Part shown: piece after piece, positions 26,620 through 35,700 of the stretch
Layout of the letters: each line of letters begins with the position of its first letter
Position numbering within the stretch: the stretch's first letter is position 1
Assembly (NCBI RefSeq): GCF_002982135.1
Contig: NZ_CP019981.1
Span: 1,798,001 to 1,862,000 of the forward strand
Reading direction: 5' to 3'
DNA length: 64,000 nt
From: Pediococcus inopinatus
GTDB taxonomy: Bacteria; Bacillota; Bacilli; Lactobacillales; Lactobacillaceae
Program-made: the position numbers and the translations under genes
Notes under the pieces: generated by a model
Database searches by the model: none
What the model was told of the DNA's origin: nothing
What the model saw: the letters and a program-made list of their open reading frames with translations, nothing else

Positions 26620-28050
26620 CTATAAATTCTTATCCATATTAAACGTCAGTTTCGACAATCCGGCGCCCTGCACAACCAAACTCCCAATGAAATCAACGGT
26701 TTGTTTACGCATTTCAGCAACTAAAACTTTATTTTGATCAGTTAAGTAATCTGATAAAGCTGTTCCGGACAAGTCGCGCGCTTTATTATCTGTATTTTCC
26801 AAATGACGACGCTGCGTTTCCCGAATTGCTGTTAAGTAATCGCGAGAGTTTTGCACAAATTGTGGATAGTGACTTTCCACCATCATCGATAATGTGCGAT
26901 ACATCCAGTAAGCATCATCGAAATTAAAGTTCATGGCTGTATTCTTATAACTGTCGTCCGTATCCGTCGCATTGCTGTAGAACGGTACGTAAGGACTGAA
27001 AGAAGGCACCCCAAAGTTCAACCAATAAATTGCGGCCTGTTCATCTGGCACGTCATTACGAATCTGCAGCACATGTGAATTTTGCGTTCTGTTCATTGAA
27101 ATTGGACGATAACGATATTTATCTGCACTTTCACCAGGTGCTAGAGGATCGTATTGTGTTTCGTTATAGTGGGAACCCAAAATAAATTCCACATCTTCGA
27201 CCGAAATTTTATGTGATGTATGACAAATAAATGGCAGCTCACCAGATTCTGGATCCTGTTCAATTTCAGGATTCAGGAATTTTTGTGCGTACCAAACTCG
27301 TGGTGTATTGTAATGGCGATCTTTTTCGTTAAATGTGCCAAAAATATGGCGGAAGTTCCAACCCTCATCGTCCACATTCAAATGATGTTTTTCAACAAAT
27401 TCTTGAATTCCATCGGCCCACATGAAATTATCGGGATCATTGAAATCAACTTGTTGAATCGCAACTTCATTAGCAGCTACAGCATACGCATCATCTGGAA
27501 TACGTTGAGCGACCCAGTAATGACCAGTCACAATTTCCATGTACCAAACGTCTTTTTTATCACTGAAAAGAACACTATTTCCGGCATTAGAACCATACTT
27601 GGTGATTAGTTGGCCTAGTCTTTGGACACCTTCAACAGCAGAATTCACATAAGGAAGAACCATCGTTTCAAGCGAATCTTCACCTAATCCGTCTTCAACC
27701 AAAGGATCGTATGCTAACGTGCGTTCATTTCCGTAAGTACTTTCGGTAGCACTGACCGCCACGTTTTTCTCATTAATCCCACTTTCATCGTTCACACCTT
27801 CGTGAAGTTTGCTGGGATCGGCATCTGGCGTTGCTGTATAACGATAGCCGTTTTCTGGTAACGTTGCTTCAAAACCGTTTAATTGGGACTTTAAAATCAC
27901 TTTTTGCCCCTTAACAGCTGGGTGCATATAAAATTTCTTTGGATGAATCGGCAAATACCGATCTTCGTTTCTTGCAATCATTGTTGAACCATCTAAACTG
28001 GCCTTTTTTCCTACTAAAACTGAGGTACACATGCTGGTTACTTTACTCAC
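26620..28050 (-). CDS. C69-family dipeptidase
   Basis: A 476-residue Ntn-hydrolase dipeptidase (PepD type). The nucleophile is the Cys of MCTSVLVGKK near the N-terminus (residue 8 from the GTG start), followed by GSTMIARNED, typical of the family. Mature enzymes of this class expose that Cys by cleavage. The GTG at 28050 has GGAG about 8 nt before it; ATG six codons later has no site. It ends SKLTFNMDKNL exactly as its paralogue at 48.1-49.5 kb does. Upstream lies an amino acid permease, suggesting a peptide or amino acid catabolism role. Confidence 0.92.
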   Translation of the reverse strand: MSKVTSMCTSVLVGKKASLDGSTMIARNEDRYLPIHPKKFYMHPAVKGQKVILKSQLNGFEATLPENGYRYTATPDADPSKLHEGVNDESGINEKNVAVSATESTYGNERTLAYDPLVEDGLGEDSLETMVLPYVNSAVEGVQRLGQLITKYGSNAGNSVLFSDKKDVWYMEIVTGHYWVAQRIPDDAYAVAANEVAIQQVDFNDPDNFMWADGIQEFVEKHHLNVDDEGWNFRHIFGTFNEKDRHYNTPRVWYAQKFLNPEIEQDPESGELPFICHTSHKISVEDVEFILGSHYNETQYDPLAPGESADKYRYRPISMNRTQNSHVLQIRNDVPDEQAAIYWLNFGVPSFSPYVPFYSNATDTDDSYKNTAMNFNFDDAYWMYRTLSMMVESHYPQFVQNSRDYLTAIRETQRRHLENTDNKARDLSGTALSDYLTDQNKVLVAEMRKQTVDFIGSLVVQGAGLSKLTFNMDKNL

Positions 28051-28116
28051 GTTTCATCGTCTCCATTTCTGTGTCAATAAGCCTATTCTACCAGAAAACG
28101 TGCTATATAGATTAAT

Positions 28117-28151
28117 ATAAAAAGCTTGTTCACAATTAAGTAAACAAACTT
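28117..28151 (-). terminator. Terminator between permease and dipeptidase
   Basis: AAGCTTGTT (28122-28130) pairs with AACAAACTT (28143-28151), one mismatch; a T-rich run follows on the minus strand. Confidence 0.65.
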
Positions 28152-28162
28152 CTTAAAAATTC

Positions 28163-29590
28163 TTATTTATTTTTGCCGCGTCGTGCAATCATTGGCATGA
28201 TAAAACCAAGGGCAATTAGCACAACTGGCGTAATAATATTTAAGCCTAACTGTAAAAGCCATCCGTGAGGGTCTGCAGAAAAATTAACTTTAGGAACCAT
28301 CCCTAAGACACACACGAAAGCTGTAAAAATGAAACACCAGAATCCAAGTAACCAACCGATTTTCTTGTTTTTAACAAACATATAATCTGAATGGAATTTA
28401 TTCATATGTTTACTCAAAAGCATGAAGGCTACGAATACCCATAAGTAACGAAGCGGCATGACAATTGAGTTCAAGTTCAGTAACCAATTGTAAAGTTGTT
28501 GAATATTTTTAATTCCGAGTCCAGGTAAAACAATTAAAATTCCAACTAAGATTCCCGTCATTTTGTATCCATTAATGAAGACACCATGCTTGTTGAGCTT
28601 CATTAGTGATTTAGGTACATATTCATCATTATGACCAGAAAGGAGAATTCGAAGGGGCGCATCAATTGAAACGATTAAGGCTGCAATTTGGCCAATGGAA
28701 TTAGTTAATCCATAAGTAATCATCAAGGCATTCCCAACGTGATAATACTGCCCTAACCGTTGAAAAGCACTGTAAGCCCCGTTCATCATCAAATCCTTGG
28801 GAATTGCTTTACTATTGAACATGATAGCCATTCCGATTGATCCAACAATGGCACAAATACCAACCAAGACGGCCAACACAATCATTCCAAGTGGAAATTC
28901 TTTGGAAGGATTTTTCGTCTTGTTAACATACGGCGCAATTTTTTCAGAACCACCAACTGCTAAAACTAACATCGATAAAGTTGTAAAATAGCTAAAATTA
29001 AAGTTTGGAATATAAGTTTTAACATGGGTTAAGTTTTGTGTCGCTGCAGTAACGTTTGGCAAATGTGGTGCCGCGATGGCGAGAAAGATAAATAGAATCG
29101 ACATTACAAAGGTGGCCGTCCCAGCCAACGTTGCAATGACCCCAAGCGTTGTGATCCCTCTTGAAGCTACCCACATGAAAAATAGAAATACAATTAAACA
29201 TAAAATCGAAAAAATAGCTGTTGAAAAATGATTGAAGTAGGTTCCAGCTCCTGTAAACGCCCAACTAATGGCGATTAAAATATTTTGTGGCTTTTGTGCC
29301 AAATATGGCACGTGGACTACCCAATATGTCCAAGCGGCAAAGTAAGCTAATCCACGTGTTGAAGTTGCGTCAATCCAAGAACTAACACCCCCACCACTCT
29401 TTTGGAACGTCGAACCAAGTTGACCAACCATTAATGTATACGGAATAAAATAAACCGCTAAAATAATAATCCACGATGTAATAACGGATGCGCCTTGTTG
29501 CGCATAATTATTCACAACGTTGTTAAATCCCCAAACAGTGTTAAACGCGATCAGTGCAATTGTAAACCAGCGAAATTGCTTTGTGTTCAT
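28163..29590 (-). CDS. APC-superfamily amino acid permease
   Basis: A 475-residue membrane transporter with about twelve to fourteen helices. The N-terminal FNTVWGFNNVVNNYAQQG and the GGGVSSWID segment resemble the YjeM/GadC-like branch (amino acid/polyamine/organocation antiporters). The ATG at 29590 has GGAG 8 nt upstream; a start five codons earlier would include that site. The substrate is not readable. It lies upstream of the C69 dipeptidase with a terminator in between, so coupling is by location only. Confidence 0.88.
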   Translation of the reverse strand: MNTKQFRWFTIALIAFNTVWGFNNVVNNYAQQGASVITSWIIILAVYFIPYTLMVGQLGSTFQKSGGGVSSWIDATSTRGLAYFAAWTYWVVHVPYLAQKPQNILIAISWAFTGAGTYFNHFSTAIFSILCLIVFLFFMWVASRGITTLGVIATLAGTATFVMSILFIFLAIAAPHLPNVTAATQNLTHVKTYIPNFNFSYFTTLSMLVLAVGGSEKIAPYVNKTKNPSKEFPLGMIVLAVLVGICAIVGSIGMAIMFNSKAIPKDLMMNGAYSAFQRLGQYYHVGNALMITYGLTNSIGQIAALIVSIDAPLRILLSGHNDEYVPKSLMKLNKHGVFINGYKMTGILVGILIVLPGLGIKNIQQLYNWLLNLNSIVMPLRYLWVFVAFMLLSKHMNKFHSDYMFVKNKKIGWLLGFWCFIFTAFVCVLGMVPKVNFSADPHGWLLQLGLNIITPVVLIALGFIMPMIARRGKNK

Positions 29591-29723
29591 GCTCGTGTCT
29601 CCCAATTTAACCAGCTCCCCATTCTAATATTTGCCTCTATTATACCGGATAACTGTAAGGGCTTCCTGTGATGTTAGTGAGCGTTTTCACAAATTGCTAA
29701 TTTTTTTCTCACGGTTTTATTAG

Positions 29724-30497
29724 TTAATCATTGTTAGTCATTTCTTTCAGTTGTTTGCGCTCATTATAAAAGTTTCGATAAGCGAGGTAACATGCAATTA
29801 CAGAGCCAATACTAGTTGCCGAAAGTAACATAAAAGTGACCATGATTTGGTATTTAATTGCCCGGACCGGATCCACGCCCGCAAAAATTAGTCCAGACAT
29901 CATCCCTGGTAAACTAACAATTCCAACCGTTTTTGCCGAATCAATAGTGGGTGCCATGCCCGTTTTAATACTTTCCCGTAAAATTCCGATTGAAGCATCT
30001 CGCACAGTACCGCCTAAAGCGAGCCGTTCTAAAACACTTTGCCGTTGATCACGGAATTGTGAATTCATACTGCGATAGCACAATCCAATTGCCACCATCG
30101 AATTACTAGCAATCATTCCTGAAATTGGAATCACTTGTGATGGGACAAGTTTTATAGCGCCAGACAAGATTAGTACTCCCAGCGTAACTCCAGTACTCGT
30201 AAGAATTGCGACAAACGAAATTGGCAACGCGTGCGTCATGCCATTACTTCGCTTTTGTGCATTCCAGGAAGCATTAAATAAAATGATAAAAATCATGACC
30301 AGGGTTAAGAAAATGTTATTAACTTTGAAAATATATTTCAATAAATACCCAACCACGAAGAGTTGAATGACAGCACGAACAACCCCCACAATAATTTCCC
30401 GGTCAATTCCAAGCTTTTCACGATAGCCAATCCATAAAGCCACCATGACCAGCAATGTGGCTAACGATAACGACCAATTACTTACATCAAGATTCAT
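29724..30497 (-). CDS. fetB: ABC exporter permease, FetB-like (UPF0014)
   Basis: A 257-residue membrane subunit with about seven helices. Family marks are the NASWNAQKRS segment, PISGMIASNSMVAIGL, and LPGMMSGLIFAGVDPVRAIKYQIMV (here in two parts). E. coli FetAB (YbbLM) exports iron and protects against peroxide; the same function is likely but not proven here. The gene overlaps fetA by 4 nt (ATGA), so the two are cotranslated. Confidence 0.88.
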   Translation of the reverse strand: MNLDVSNWSLSLATLLVMVALWIGYREKLGIDREIIVGVVRAVIQLFVVGYLLKYIFKVNNIFLTLVMIFIILFNASWNAQKRSNGMTHALPISFVAILTSTGVTLGVLILSGAIKLVPSQVIPISGMIASNSMVAIGLCYRSMNSQFRDQRQSVLERLALGGTVRDASIGILRESIKTGMAPTIDSAKTVGIVSLPGMMSGLIFAGVDPVRAIKYQIMVTFMLLSATSIGSVIACYLAYRNFYNERKQLKEMTNND

Positions 30498-31144
30498 TGT
30501 GCAACCTCCAGTCTTCCCTTTGAGATGGTAATTAAGTGATTAGCTTTCTGAATTTCCGTTGCATCATGCGTCACCGACAAAATCGTCACGTGATGATCTT
30601 TGTGAAAATGTTCAATTAAGTTATGCACAATATCTTTATTTTCTTCATCCAGCCCGGCAGTTACTTCATCCAAAAGCAGCACATCCGGTAAGAACATAAT
30701 GTTACGAATCATAGCTACTCGTTGCTTTTCACCACCAGATAGTTCTGTAATTTTCTTGCTTAAATAGGCCTCTGGTAATCCTACATACTGCAGCGCGGCT
30801 TGTTGTTTTGCCACGTTGATCTCTTCATTACGAATTTGAAAAGGAAAATCCAAATTATCCGCCACGGTTCTCCCAAATAAAGTTGGTTGCTGAAAACAGT
30901 ATGAAACTTGTCGTCGGTATTCAATAGGATCTTTTTTACTAATATCTTGTCCTTTAAACAAAATCTTTCCTTCAGTGGCCGTTAACAACGAAGACAGAAC
31001 TCGTAACAAGGTGCTTTTCCCTCCGCCTGAAGGCCCTGTAATGGTGAGATAATCCTCCGTTTCGACTGATAAAGAAATTCCTTGTAAAATTTGATTGTCT
31101 TCAACCCGATAACCGACTTCTTGAAGCTCTAATATTGCCGCCAT
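30494..31144 (-). CDS. fetA: ABC exporter ATPase, FetA-like
   Basis: A 216-residue nucleotide-binding subunit. Walker A is GPSGGGKST, the signature is ELSGGEKQR, Walker B is LLLDEVTAGLD, and the H-loop is SVTHD. ATG 31144 has GGGAG 8 nt upstream; a TTG five codons earlier would include it. Partner of the overlapping fetB. It is divergent from the glycosyltransferase at 31272. Confidence 0.9.
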   Translation of the reverse strand: MAAILELQEVGYRVEDNQILQGISLSVETEDYLTITGPSGGGKSTLLRVLSSLLTATEGKILFKGQDISKKDPIEYRRQVSYCFQQPTLFGRTVADNLDFPFQIRNEEINVAKQQAALQYVGLPEAYLSKKITELSGGEKQRVAMIRNIMFLPDVLLLDEVTAGLDEENKDIVHNLIEHFHKDHHVTILSVTHDATEIQKANHLITISKGRLEVAQ

Positions 31145-31212
31145 TTTGCCATCTCCCAACGTTTTGCTTTATTGATCACATTATAGCCTGTCTGGATCTA
31201 ATTATTAAATTT

Positions 31213-31243
31213 TTGTACTTGCCGCAAAGGTAAATGTTATAAT
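31213..31243 (+). promoter_or_regulatory. Promoter of the glycosyltransferase gene
   Basis: Extended -10 TGTTATAAT (31235-31243) with TTGTAC (31213-31218) at a long 19-nt spacing. The extended -10 makes it convincing despite the spacing. Confidence 0.55.
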
Positions 31244-31271
31244 TTAAAACAGAGTAGGAGGAGTTTAACTA

Positions 31272-32207
31272 ATGCAAACTGTATCAATGATCGTGCCATG
31301 TTTTAACGAACAAGAATCCGTGCCAATTTATTTTGACGCTATCACAAAGGTATTCGAAGATCCTCAAATGCGAGACTATTCACTGGAGCTTTGGCTAATT
31401 GACGATGGTTCCTCAGATGCCACCTTAACTGAACTTAAAAAACTTAACACTCAACACCCTGAAACGGCCCATTATATTTCGTTTTCACGAAATTTTGGAA
31501 AAGAGTCTGCCATTTTGGCTGGCCTACAAGCCGCCACTGGCGAAATTGTCGGTTTAATGGATGTTGATTTACAGGATCCTCCTGAATTACTCCCCAAAAT
31601 GCTTCGTGAACTTCGCACTGGTGAATACGACACCATTGGCACCCGTCGTGTCGGTCGTGAAGGTGAACCAGCATTTCGGTCTTTTCTTTCAAACCTGTTC
31701 TATAAATTAATTAACAAAATTTCTAAAGTTGAAATTATTCCCAATGCTCGTGACTATCGGGTTATGAATCGTAAGGTGGTTGAGGCTGTTTTAGATATGC
31801 CTGAAATCAATCGTTTTTCTAAAGGAATTTTTAGCTGGGTTGGATTCAAAACAAAATATCTAGACTTTGAAAATCGCGAGCGTGTGGCGGGAAATACTTC
31901 TTGGTCACTTTGGCAGCTTTTTGAATACTCCCTGGAAGCCATCATCGATTTCTCTGCGGCTCCTTTAGCAATTGCCAGTTTTGTGGGAATCTTGGCTTGT
32001 GTCATATCCGTTATCGCTGTTATTTTTATCATTTTTCGCACTATTTTCTTTGGCGATACAACAGCTGGATGGCCATCTTTGGCTGCAATCATCCTTTTCA
32101 TCGGTGGAATTCAGCTTTTCTGCTTAGGTATTCTTGGCAATTATGTCGGTCGTATTTATTCAGAAAGCAAACACCGTCCCATCTATATTATTAACGAAAA
32201 AAAATAG
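31272..32207 (+). CDS. Membrane-anchored family 2 glycosyltransferase (GtrB/dolichol-phosphate-mannose-synthase-like)
   Basis: A 311-residue enzyme that probably moves a sugar from a nucleotide donor to undecaprenyl phosphate. The GT-A domain has VPCFNEQESVP at the start, LIDDGSSDAT, the DXD-type motif LMDVDLQDPPEL, and SFSRNFGKESAI-like context. Two C-terminal membrane helices (about 228-255 and 265-290) are followed by a short basic tail. AGGAGGAG precedes the ATG. It is monocistronic. The sugar cannot be inferred. Confidence 0.92.
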   Translation: MQTVSMIVPCFNEQESVPIYFDAITKVFEDPQMRDYSLELWLIDDGSSDATLTELKKLNTQHPETAHYISFSRNFGKESAILAGLQAATGEIVGLMDVDLQDPPELLPKMLRELRTGEYDTIGTRRVGREGEPAFRSFLSNLFYKLINKISKVEIIPNARDYRVMNRKVVEAVLDMPEINRFSKGIFSWVGFKTKYLDFENRERVAGNTSWSLWQLFEYSLEAIIDFSAAPLAIASFVGILACVISVIAVIFIIFRTIFFGDTTAGWPSLAAIILFIGGIQLFCLGILGNYVGRIYSESKHRPIYIINEKK

Positions 32208-32211
32208 GTGC

Positions 32212-32258
32212 AAAAAAGCATTTGAATTCGGCCGAAAGGCTTAGTTCAAATGCTTTAT
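32212..32258. terminator. Bidirectional terminator between converging genes
   Basis: AAAGCATTTGAA (32215-32226) and TTCAAATGCTTT (32245-32256) form a 12-bp perfect stem, with A/T runs on both sides; the minus-strand tail (T6) is the stronger. Confidence 0.88.
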
Positions 32259-32261
32259 TTA

Positions 32262-32801
32262 TTAGGCTTCATCCGTTTCATCGGAACCAAAATGCCGCTG
32301 CCACCAAGATTTTTTCTTAGGTGGTTCCTGTAATAGCTGAGCACTTTTTTTAGTTACCTCTGTGAGTTCAGAAATTTGCGTTTGTAATTTTACATTTTCT
32401 TCGTGATACTGTTGGTTTTGTTTAACTACCTGAGCTAACATTTCTTTGATCTCAGATAGATCCTTATTCTGTGCTTCAAACATTTTAGTATCAACCACAG
32501 CTGGTGTTTCGTCGGCCTTTTTGCTTCTTTCAGCTGCTTCTTTATCTGTAAGTCCCAAAGTTACATCAACAGCCTGTTTCAAGGTATGTCGGTCTCCCAA
32601 CAAATCATTCATTTGTTGGAGAAGCTTCATATCATCCTCGGAATAAATCCGCCGTCCACGACCATCATGTTGGAACTTATGACCCATTCGTTCCATTTCT
32701 TTAGCCCAGTTACCCAAAGTTGCCAAACTACCGATCCGCTCTACTTTATGAACAACCTCGGAGCCTGTTATGTATTCATCTGCTTTTATATCTTTTGCCA
32801 T
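32262..32801 (-). CDS. MerR-type HTH protein with coiled coil (RacA-like/DUF3967-like)
   Basis: A 179-residue protein. The N-terminal MerR-like winged helix (about 10-80) includes GRGRRIYSEDDMKLLQQM. A linker follows (about 85-105), then a predicted coiled coil (about 107-158, heptads such as IKEMLAQVVKQ and NVKLQTQISELTEV) and a basic aromatic end KKKSWWQRHFGSD. ATG 32801 has GGGGTGG 5 nt before it. The layout is like RacA-type DNA-binding proteins found on chromosomes and plasmids of Firmicutes; the function is uncertain. A 17-bp palindrome upstream may be its operator. Confidence 0.7.
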   Translation of the reverse strand: MAKDIKADEYITGSEVVHKVERIGSLATLGNWAKEMERMGHKFQHDGRGRRIYSEDDMKLLQQMNDLLGDRHTLKQAVDVTLGLTDKEAAERSKKADETPAVVDTKMFEAQNKDLSEIKEMLAQVVKQNQQYHEENVKLQTQISELTEVTKKSAQLLQEPPKKKSWWQRHFGSDETDEA

Positions 32802-32823
32802 ATTGTCCACCCCGCTTTTAACT

Positions 32824-32840
32824 TAATTGTACTACAATTA
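32824..32840. promoter_or_regulatory. Perfect 17-bp palindrome before the MerR-like gene
   Basis: TAATTGTA-C-TACAATTA: 8-bp perfect arms, 23 bp upstream of the start at 32801. It includes a minus-strand TACAAT -10-like box, as in an autoregulated promoter. Confidence 0.55.
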
Positions 32841-32883
32841 GTTCAAAATTTGAAGTTAAAATTAAGTTCGGCAAACCCTAATC

Positions 32884-34095
32884 TCACAGGATTTGTTTCT
32901 TTTTTTCTAGTTTCATTAAATTTACAAATAATCCGAGTGCACCTAATTCACTAATCAAGATCAGAATTGCCATTGGTGCGTAGCTTTGGTTGCCCAGCGC
33001 ACCCGCTAAAGGTGTAAATATCCCACCAACAATATTCATTAAAAGACCTAAGACTGCTGAGGCACTCCCCGTATTTGTACTCTGACTACTCATCGCAAGA
33101 GAAGTAGCAATCGTGTTAACAACCCCGATGCAAACAACCACAATAAAGAGTGGAACTGCCACCAACAAAATATTAGGTGTCAAAAAGAGACTACCAACCA
33201 TAACCACACCTGACAATGATCCTAGAAGCAAGGTTGCTTTTAAAATCTGCCAACTCGTTAACTTCTCGGTGAGATATGCGGGAATATTGTTACCAATGAT
33301 GATACCTAACCCGTTCAAAGCATATAACAAACTAAATTGTTGAGCTGTTAAATGGAAAAAGTTTTGAAAAACAAATGAAGATGCTGAAATGTAGCTGAAT
33401 AAGGACCCAAATACCAGTCCTTGAATTAACGCAATCAAAACAAAATCACGTTTGGTAAACATGACCCCCAAAGATTTAAATCCTTGAAAGATGCTTTGTG
33501 TGCTTCGTAAGTTTAACGGTAATGTCTCTGTTAGTGTCAACCAAATTCCCAGTACTACCAAGATCCCAATAACAGTTAATAGCCCAAAAATTCCACGCCA
33601 ACTCATGAAGTTCAGTAAGAAGCCACCAATGATGGGAGAAATAATTGGAAATATACCATTCACACCCATTAGCAAGGCGAAGAATTTAGTTAGCTCTTTA
33701 CCAGAGAATAAATCGCGAGCGACGGCACGTGAAAGCACCTGACCAGCTGATCCTGCTAATCCTTGAATGAAACGAAGGATAAGAAAAAGGGTAATAGAAT
33801 GGACAAGCATGATCAGGACTGAAGTTAAAGCAAACACTGCAAACCCAATGGCAAGCGGTACCCGCCGACCAAATTTGTCACTGAGTGGACCCACAATTAA
33901 CTGTCCTACTGCCAATCCAACTAAACAAAAAGTAATGCTCATTTGAATTACTGAAGTACTTGTGTGAAATGTTGTTTGCATAGTTGGTAAAGCTGGTAAA
34001 TACATATCTAACGATAAAGGGCCGGTTGCGCTGATCAATCCAAGGAAAAAGGTTAACCAAAGCTTCCGACTCTTTGAGATTTTATGAATACTCAT
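32884..34095 (-). CDS. MFS multidrug transporter, Bcr/CflA family
   Basis: A 403-residue, twelve-helix proton-driven efflux protein. The first helix has the family's GPLSLDMYLPALP pattern, the loop 2-3 motif is GPLSDKFGRR, and motif C-like GSAGQVLSRAVARD follows. Substrates are typically drugs such as bicyclomycin or sulfonamides, but specificity is not predictable. A promoter with a perfect inverted repeat lies directly upstream. The C-terminus is short and basic (LEKKKQIL). Confidence 0.9.
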   Translation of the reverse strand: MSIHKISKSRKLWLTFFLGLISATGPLSLDMYLPALPTMQTTFHTSTSVIQMSITFCLVGLAVGQLIVGPLSDKFGRRVPLAIGFAVFALTSVLIMLVHSITLFLILRFIQGLAGSAGQVLSRAVARDLFSGKELTKFFALLMGVNGIFPIISPIIGGFLLNFMSWRGIFGLLTVIGILVVLGIWLTLTETLPLNLRSTQSIFQGFKSLGVMFTKRDFVLIALIQGLVFGSLFSYISASSFVFQNFFHLTAQQFSLLYALNGLGIIIGNNIPAYLTEKLTSWQILKATLLLGSLSGVVMVGSLFLTPNILLVAVPLFIVVVCIGVVNTIATSLAMSSQSTNTGSASAVLGLLMNIVGGIFTPLAGALGNQSYAPMAILILISELGALGLFVNLMKLEKKKQIL

Positions 34096-34108
34096 TTATA
34101 GGACCCCT

Positions 34109-34161
34109 GTTCTGAATTTAGCTTCAGAACTTAGTGTACCTAATTTAACTTCAAAAACCAA
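34109..34161 (-). promoter_or_regulatory. Promoter and inverted repeat of the MFS gene
   Basis: Minus-strand TTGGTT (34156-34161), 17-nt spacer, TACACT (34133-34138). Immediately downstream, at the expected start of transcription, lies GTTCTGAA-TTTAGC-TTCAGAAC (34109-34130), a perfect 8-bp inverted repeat that could bind a repressor. Confidence 0.5.
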
Positions 34162-34162
34162 A

Positions 34163-35047
34163 TTAATTTGGTAGCTTTCCGGTTTCCCACCAAAGTTTTA
34201 CCAGTACCTGGGTGCCATCATTACCCAGATGTTTCTCATCCACCAAACGGGCATATAAGTTCCGCGCTGCATCTGTTGCAGGAAGACTGATGTGCATGCG
34301 ATCAGCTTCGTTTAAAGCAATTCGTAAATCCTTCAAGAAATGTTTAGCAAAAAATCCTGGCGTATAATCATTCTTGAGTATTCTTGGTGCATAGTTTTCC
34401 ATACTCCAATTATCAGCCCCACCGCTTTCAAGGGTTTGAAGAACTTTTGGCAAATCCAATCCAGCAGCATTAGCGTAAACTAGCATCTCGCTCATCCCTG
34501 TCATAGTCCCGGCAATCATGATTTGATTGGCCATCTTTGCATTTTGCCCAGCACCTGCTTCGCCAAAATAATTTGCTTGTTGCCCAATAATATCAAAAAT
34601 TGGTTGTAAACTGTCATAAGCGTCTTTGTTTCCACCAACCATAATGGTGAGTGTCCCTTTTTCGGCACCAATATCACCACCCGAAACTGGCGCATCTAAA
34701 ACTAGAATCTTCTTTTCTGCTCCGCGCTCACTAATTCTTTTAGCTAAAGTTGGTGTGCTAGTCGTCATATCAACCACAATTTTTCCGGGTTTAACCCCGG
34801 CAAAAATCCCGTTTTCACCAAAGTAGACTTCTTCAACATCAGGCGGGAACCCGACCATCGTAAATACGATATCGCTGACTTCAGTTACATTTTGAGGGGA
34901 CTCTGCCCAGTTAGCACCAGCTTCAATAACCGAATCTGCATGCACTTTTGTTCGATTAAACACTGTCACTGAATAGCCAGCCTTCAGCATATTTTTAATA
35001 ATCCCAGTGCCCATCACACCAGTTCCAATAAATCCAATTTTTTTCAA
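34163..35047 (-). CDS. NAD(P)-dependent beta-hydroxyacid dehydrogenase
   Basis: A 294-residue oxidoreductase of the 3-hydroxyisobutyrate / tartronate semialdehyde reductase family. The Rossmann motif GFIGTGVMG starts at residue 5; the substrate motif DAPVSGGDIGAEKGTL and the catalytic-lysine segment GAGQNAKMANQ are present. The start is TTG 35047 with GGGAG 9 nt before. The gene stands alone. The substrate within the family is open. Confidence 0.9.
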   Translation of the reverse strand: MKKIGFIGTGVMGTGIIKNMLKAGYSVTVFNRTKVHADSVIEAGANWAESPQNVTEVSDIVFTMVGFPPDVEEVYFGENGIFAGVKPGKIVVDMTTSTPTLAKRISERGAEKKILVLDAPVSGGDIGAEKGTLTIMVGGNKDAYDSLQPIFDIIGQQANYFGEAGAGQNAKMANQIMIAGTMTGMSEMLVYANAAGLDLPKVLQTLESGGADNWSMENYAPRILKNDYTPGFFAKHFLKDLRIALNEADRMHISLPATDAARNLYARLVDEKHLGNDGTQVLVKLWWETGKLPN

Positions 35048-35190
35048 TTAGTTCATCTCCCAATCTTTACACCATTATCATACGCACTTTTTCCAAAAAT
35101 GACATTGGAATGACTTAGTAAAAATAAATTCTTAACCTTAATTTCTGGTATGATAGACTATAAGATCATTGCTTAAAGGGAGAGTTGCCT

Positions 35191-35658
35191 ATGTCACAAT
35201 TACATTTGCCAGAAAAAACAATTTTAACTAATCTTGTGATGGTTGAGGACCCGACCACAAAAAAGGTCCTGCTTGAAGACCGACGTAATAAAAACTGGGC
35301 TGGTATCACCTTCCCTGGTGGGCATGTTAATGTTGGCGAATCATTCGTAGAATCTGCTATTCGTGAGGTTTATGAAGAAACCCATCTTGAAATTCAAAAT
35401 CCTCAATTAATTGGCATTAAACAGTTTATGTATGATGCTCATGTTCGTTATATCGTATTTTTGTTTAGGACCAATCAATTTAAAGGAACTCCGCAGTCTT
35501 CTTCAGAGGGTGATGTTTTTTGGGAAGACCCCTATCAAGTTAAACAAACCCAGGCAGTTGATGATTTCTTCGATATTCTACAAATCTTTAAAAGCTATGA
35601 TGTTTCCGAATTATACTATCAAGACTATAATGGGCAGTCAGTCAAACGTGTTGAATAG
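35191..35658 (+). CDS. NUDIX hydrolase (8-oxo-dGTP diphosphatase-like)
   Basis: A 155-residue pyrophosphohydrolase. The Nudix box GGHVNVGESFVESAIREVYE, followed by ETHLEI, matches GX5EX7REUXEEXGU except that T replaces the last G. Members such as MutT and YtkD clean oxidised nucleotides, but substrates vary. ATG 35191 has AGGGAGAG 7 nt upstream. The 42-bp gap to the rRNA methyltransferase on the same strand suggests cotranscription. Confidence 0.88.
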   Translation: MSQLHLPEKTILTNLVMVEDPTTKKVLLEDRRNKNWAGITFPGGHVNVGESFVESAIREVYEETHLEIQNPQLIGIKQFMYDAHVRYIVFLFRTNQFKGTPQSSSEGDVFWEDPYQVKQTQAVDDFFDILQIFKSYDVSELYYQDYNGQSVKRVE

Positions 35659-35700
35659 ATTAAATATAATCCGTTCACACTAATCTAGAAAGGAACTCTA

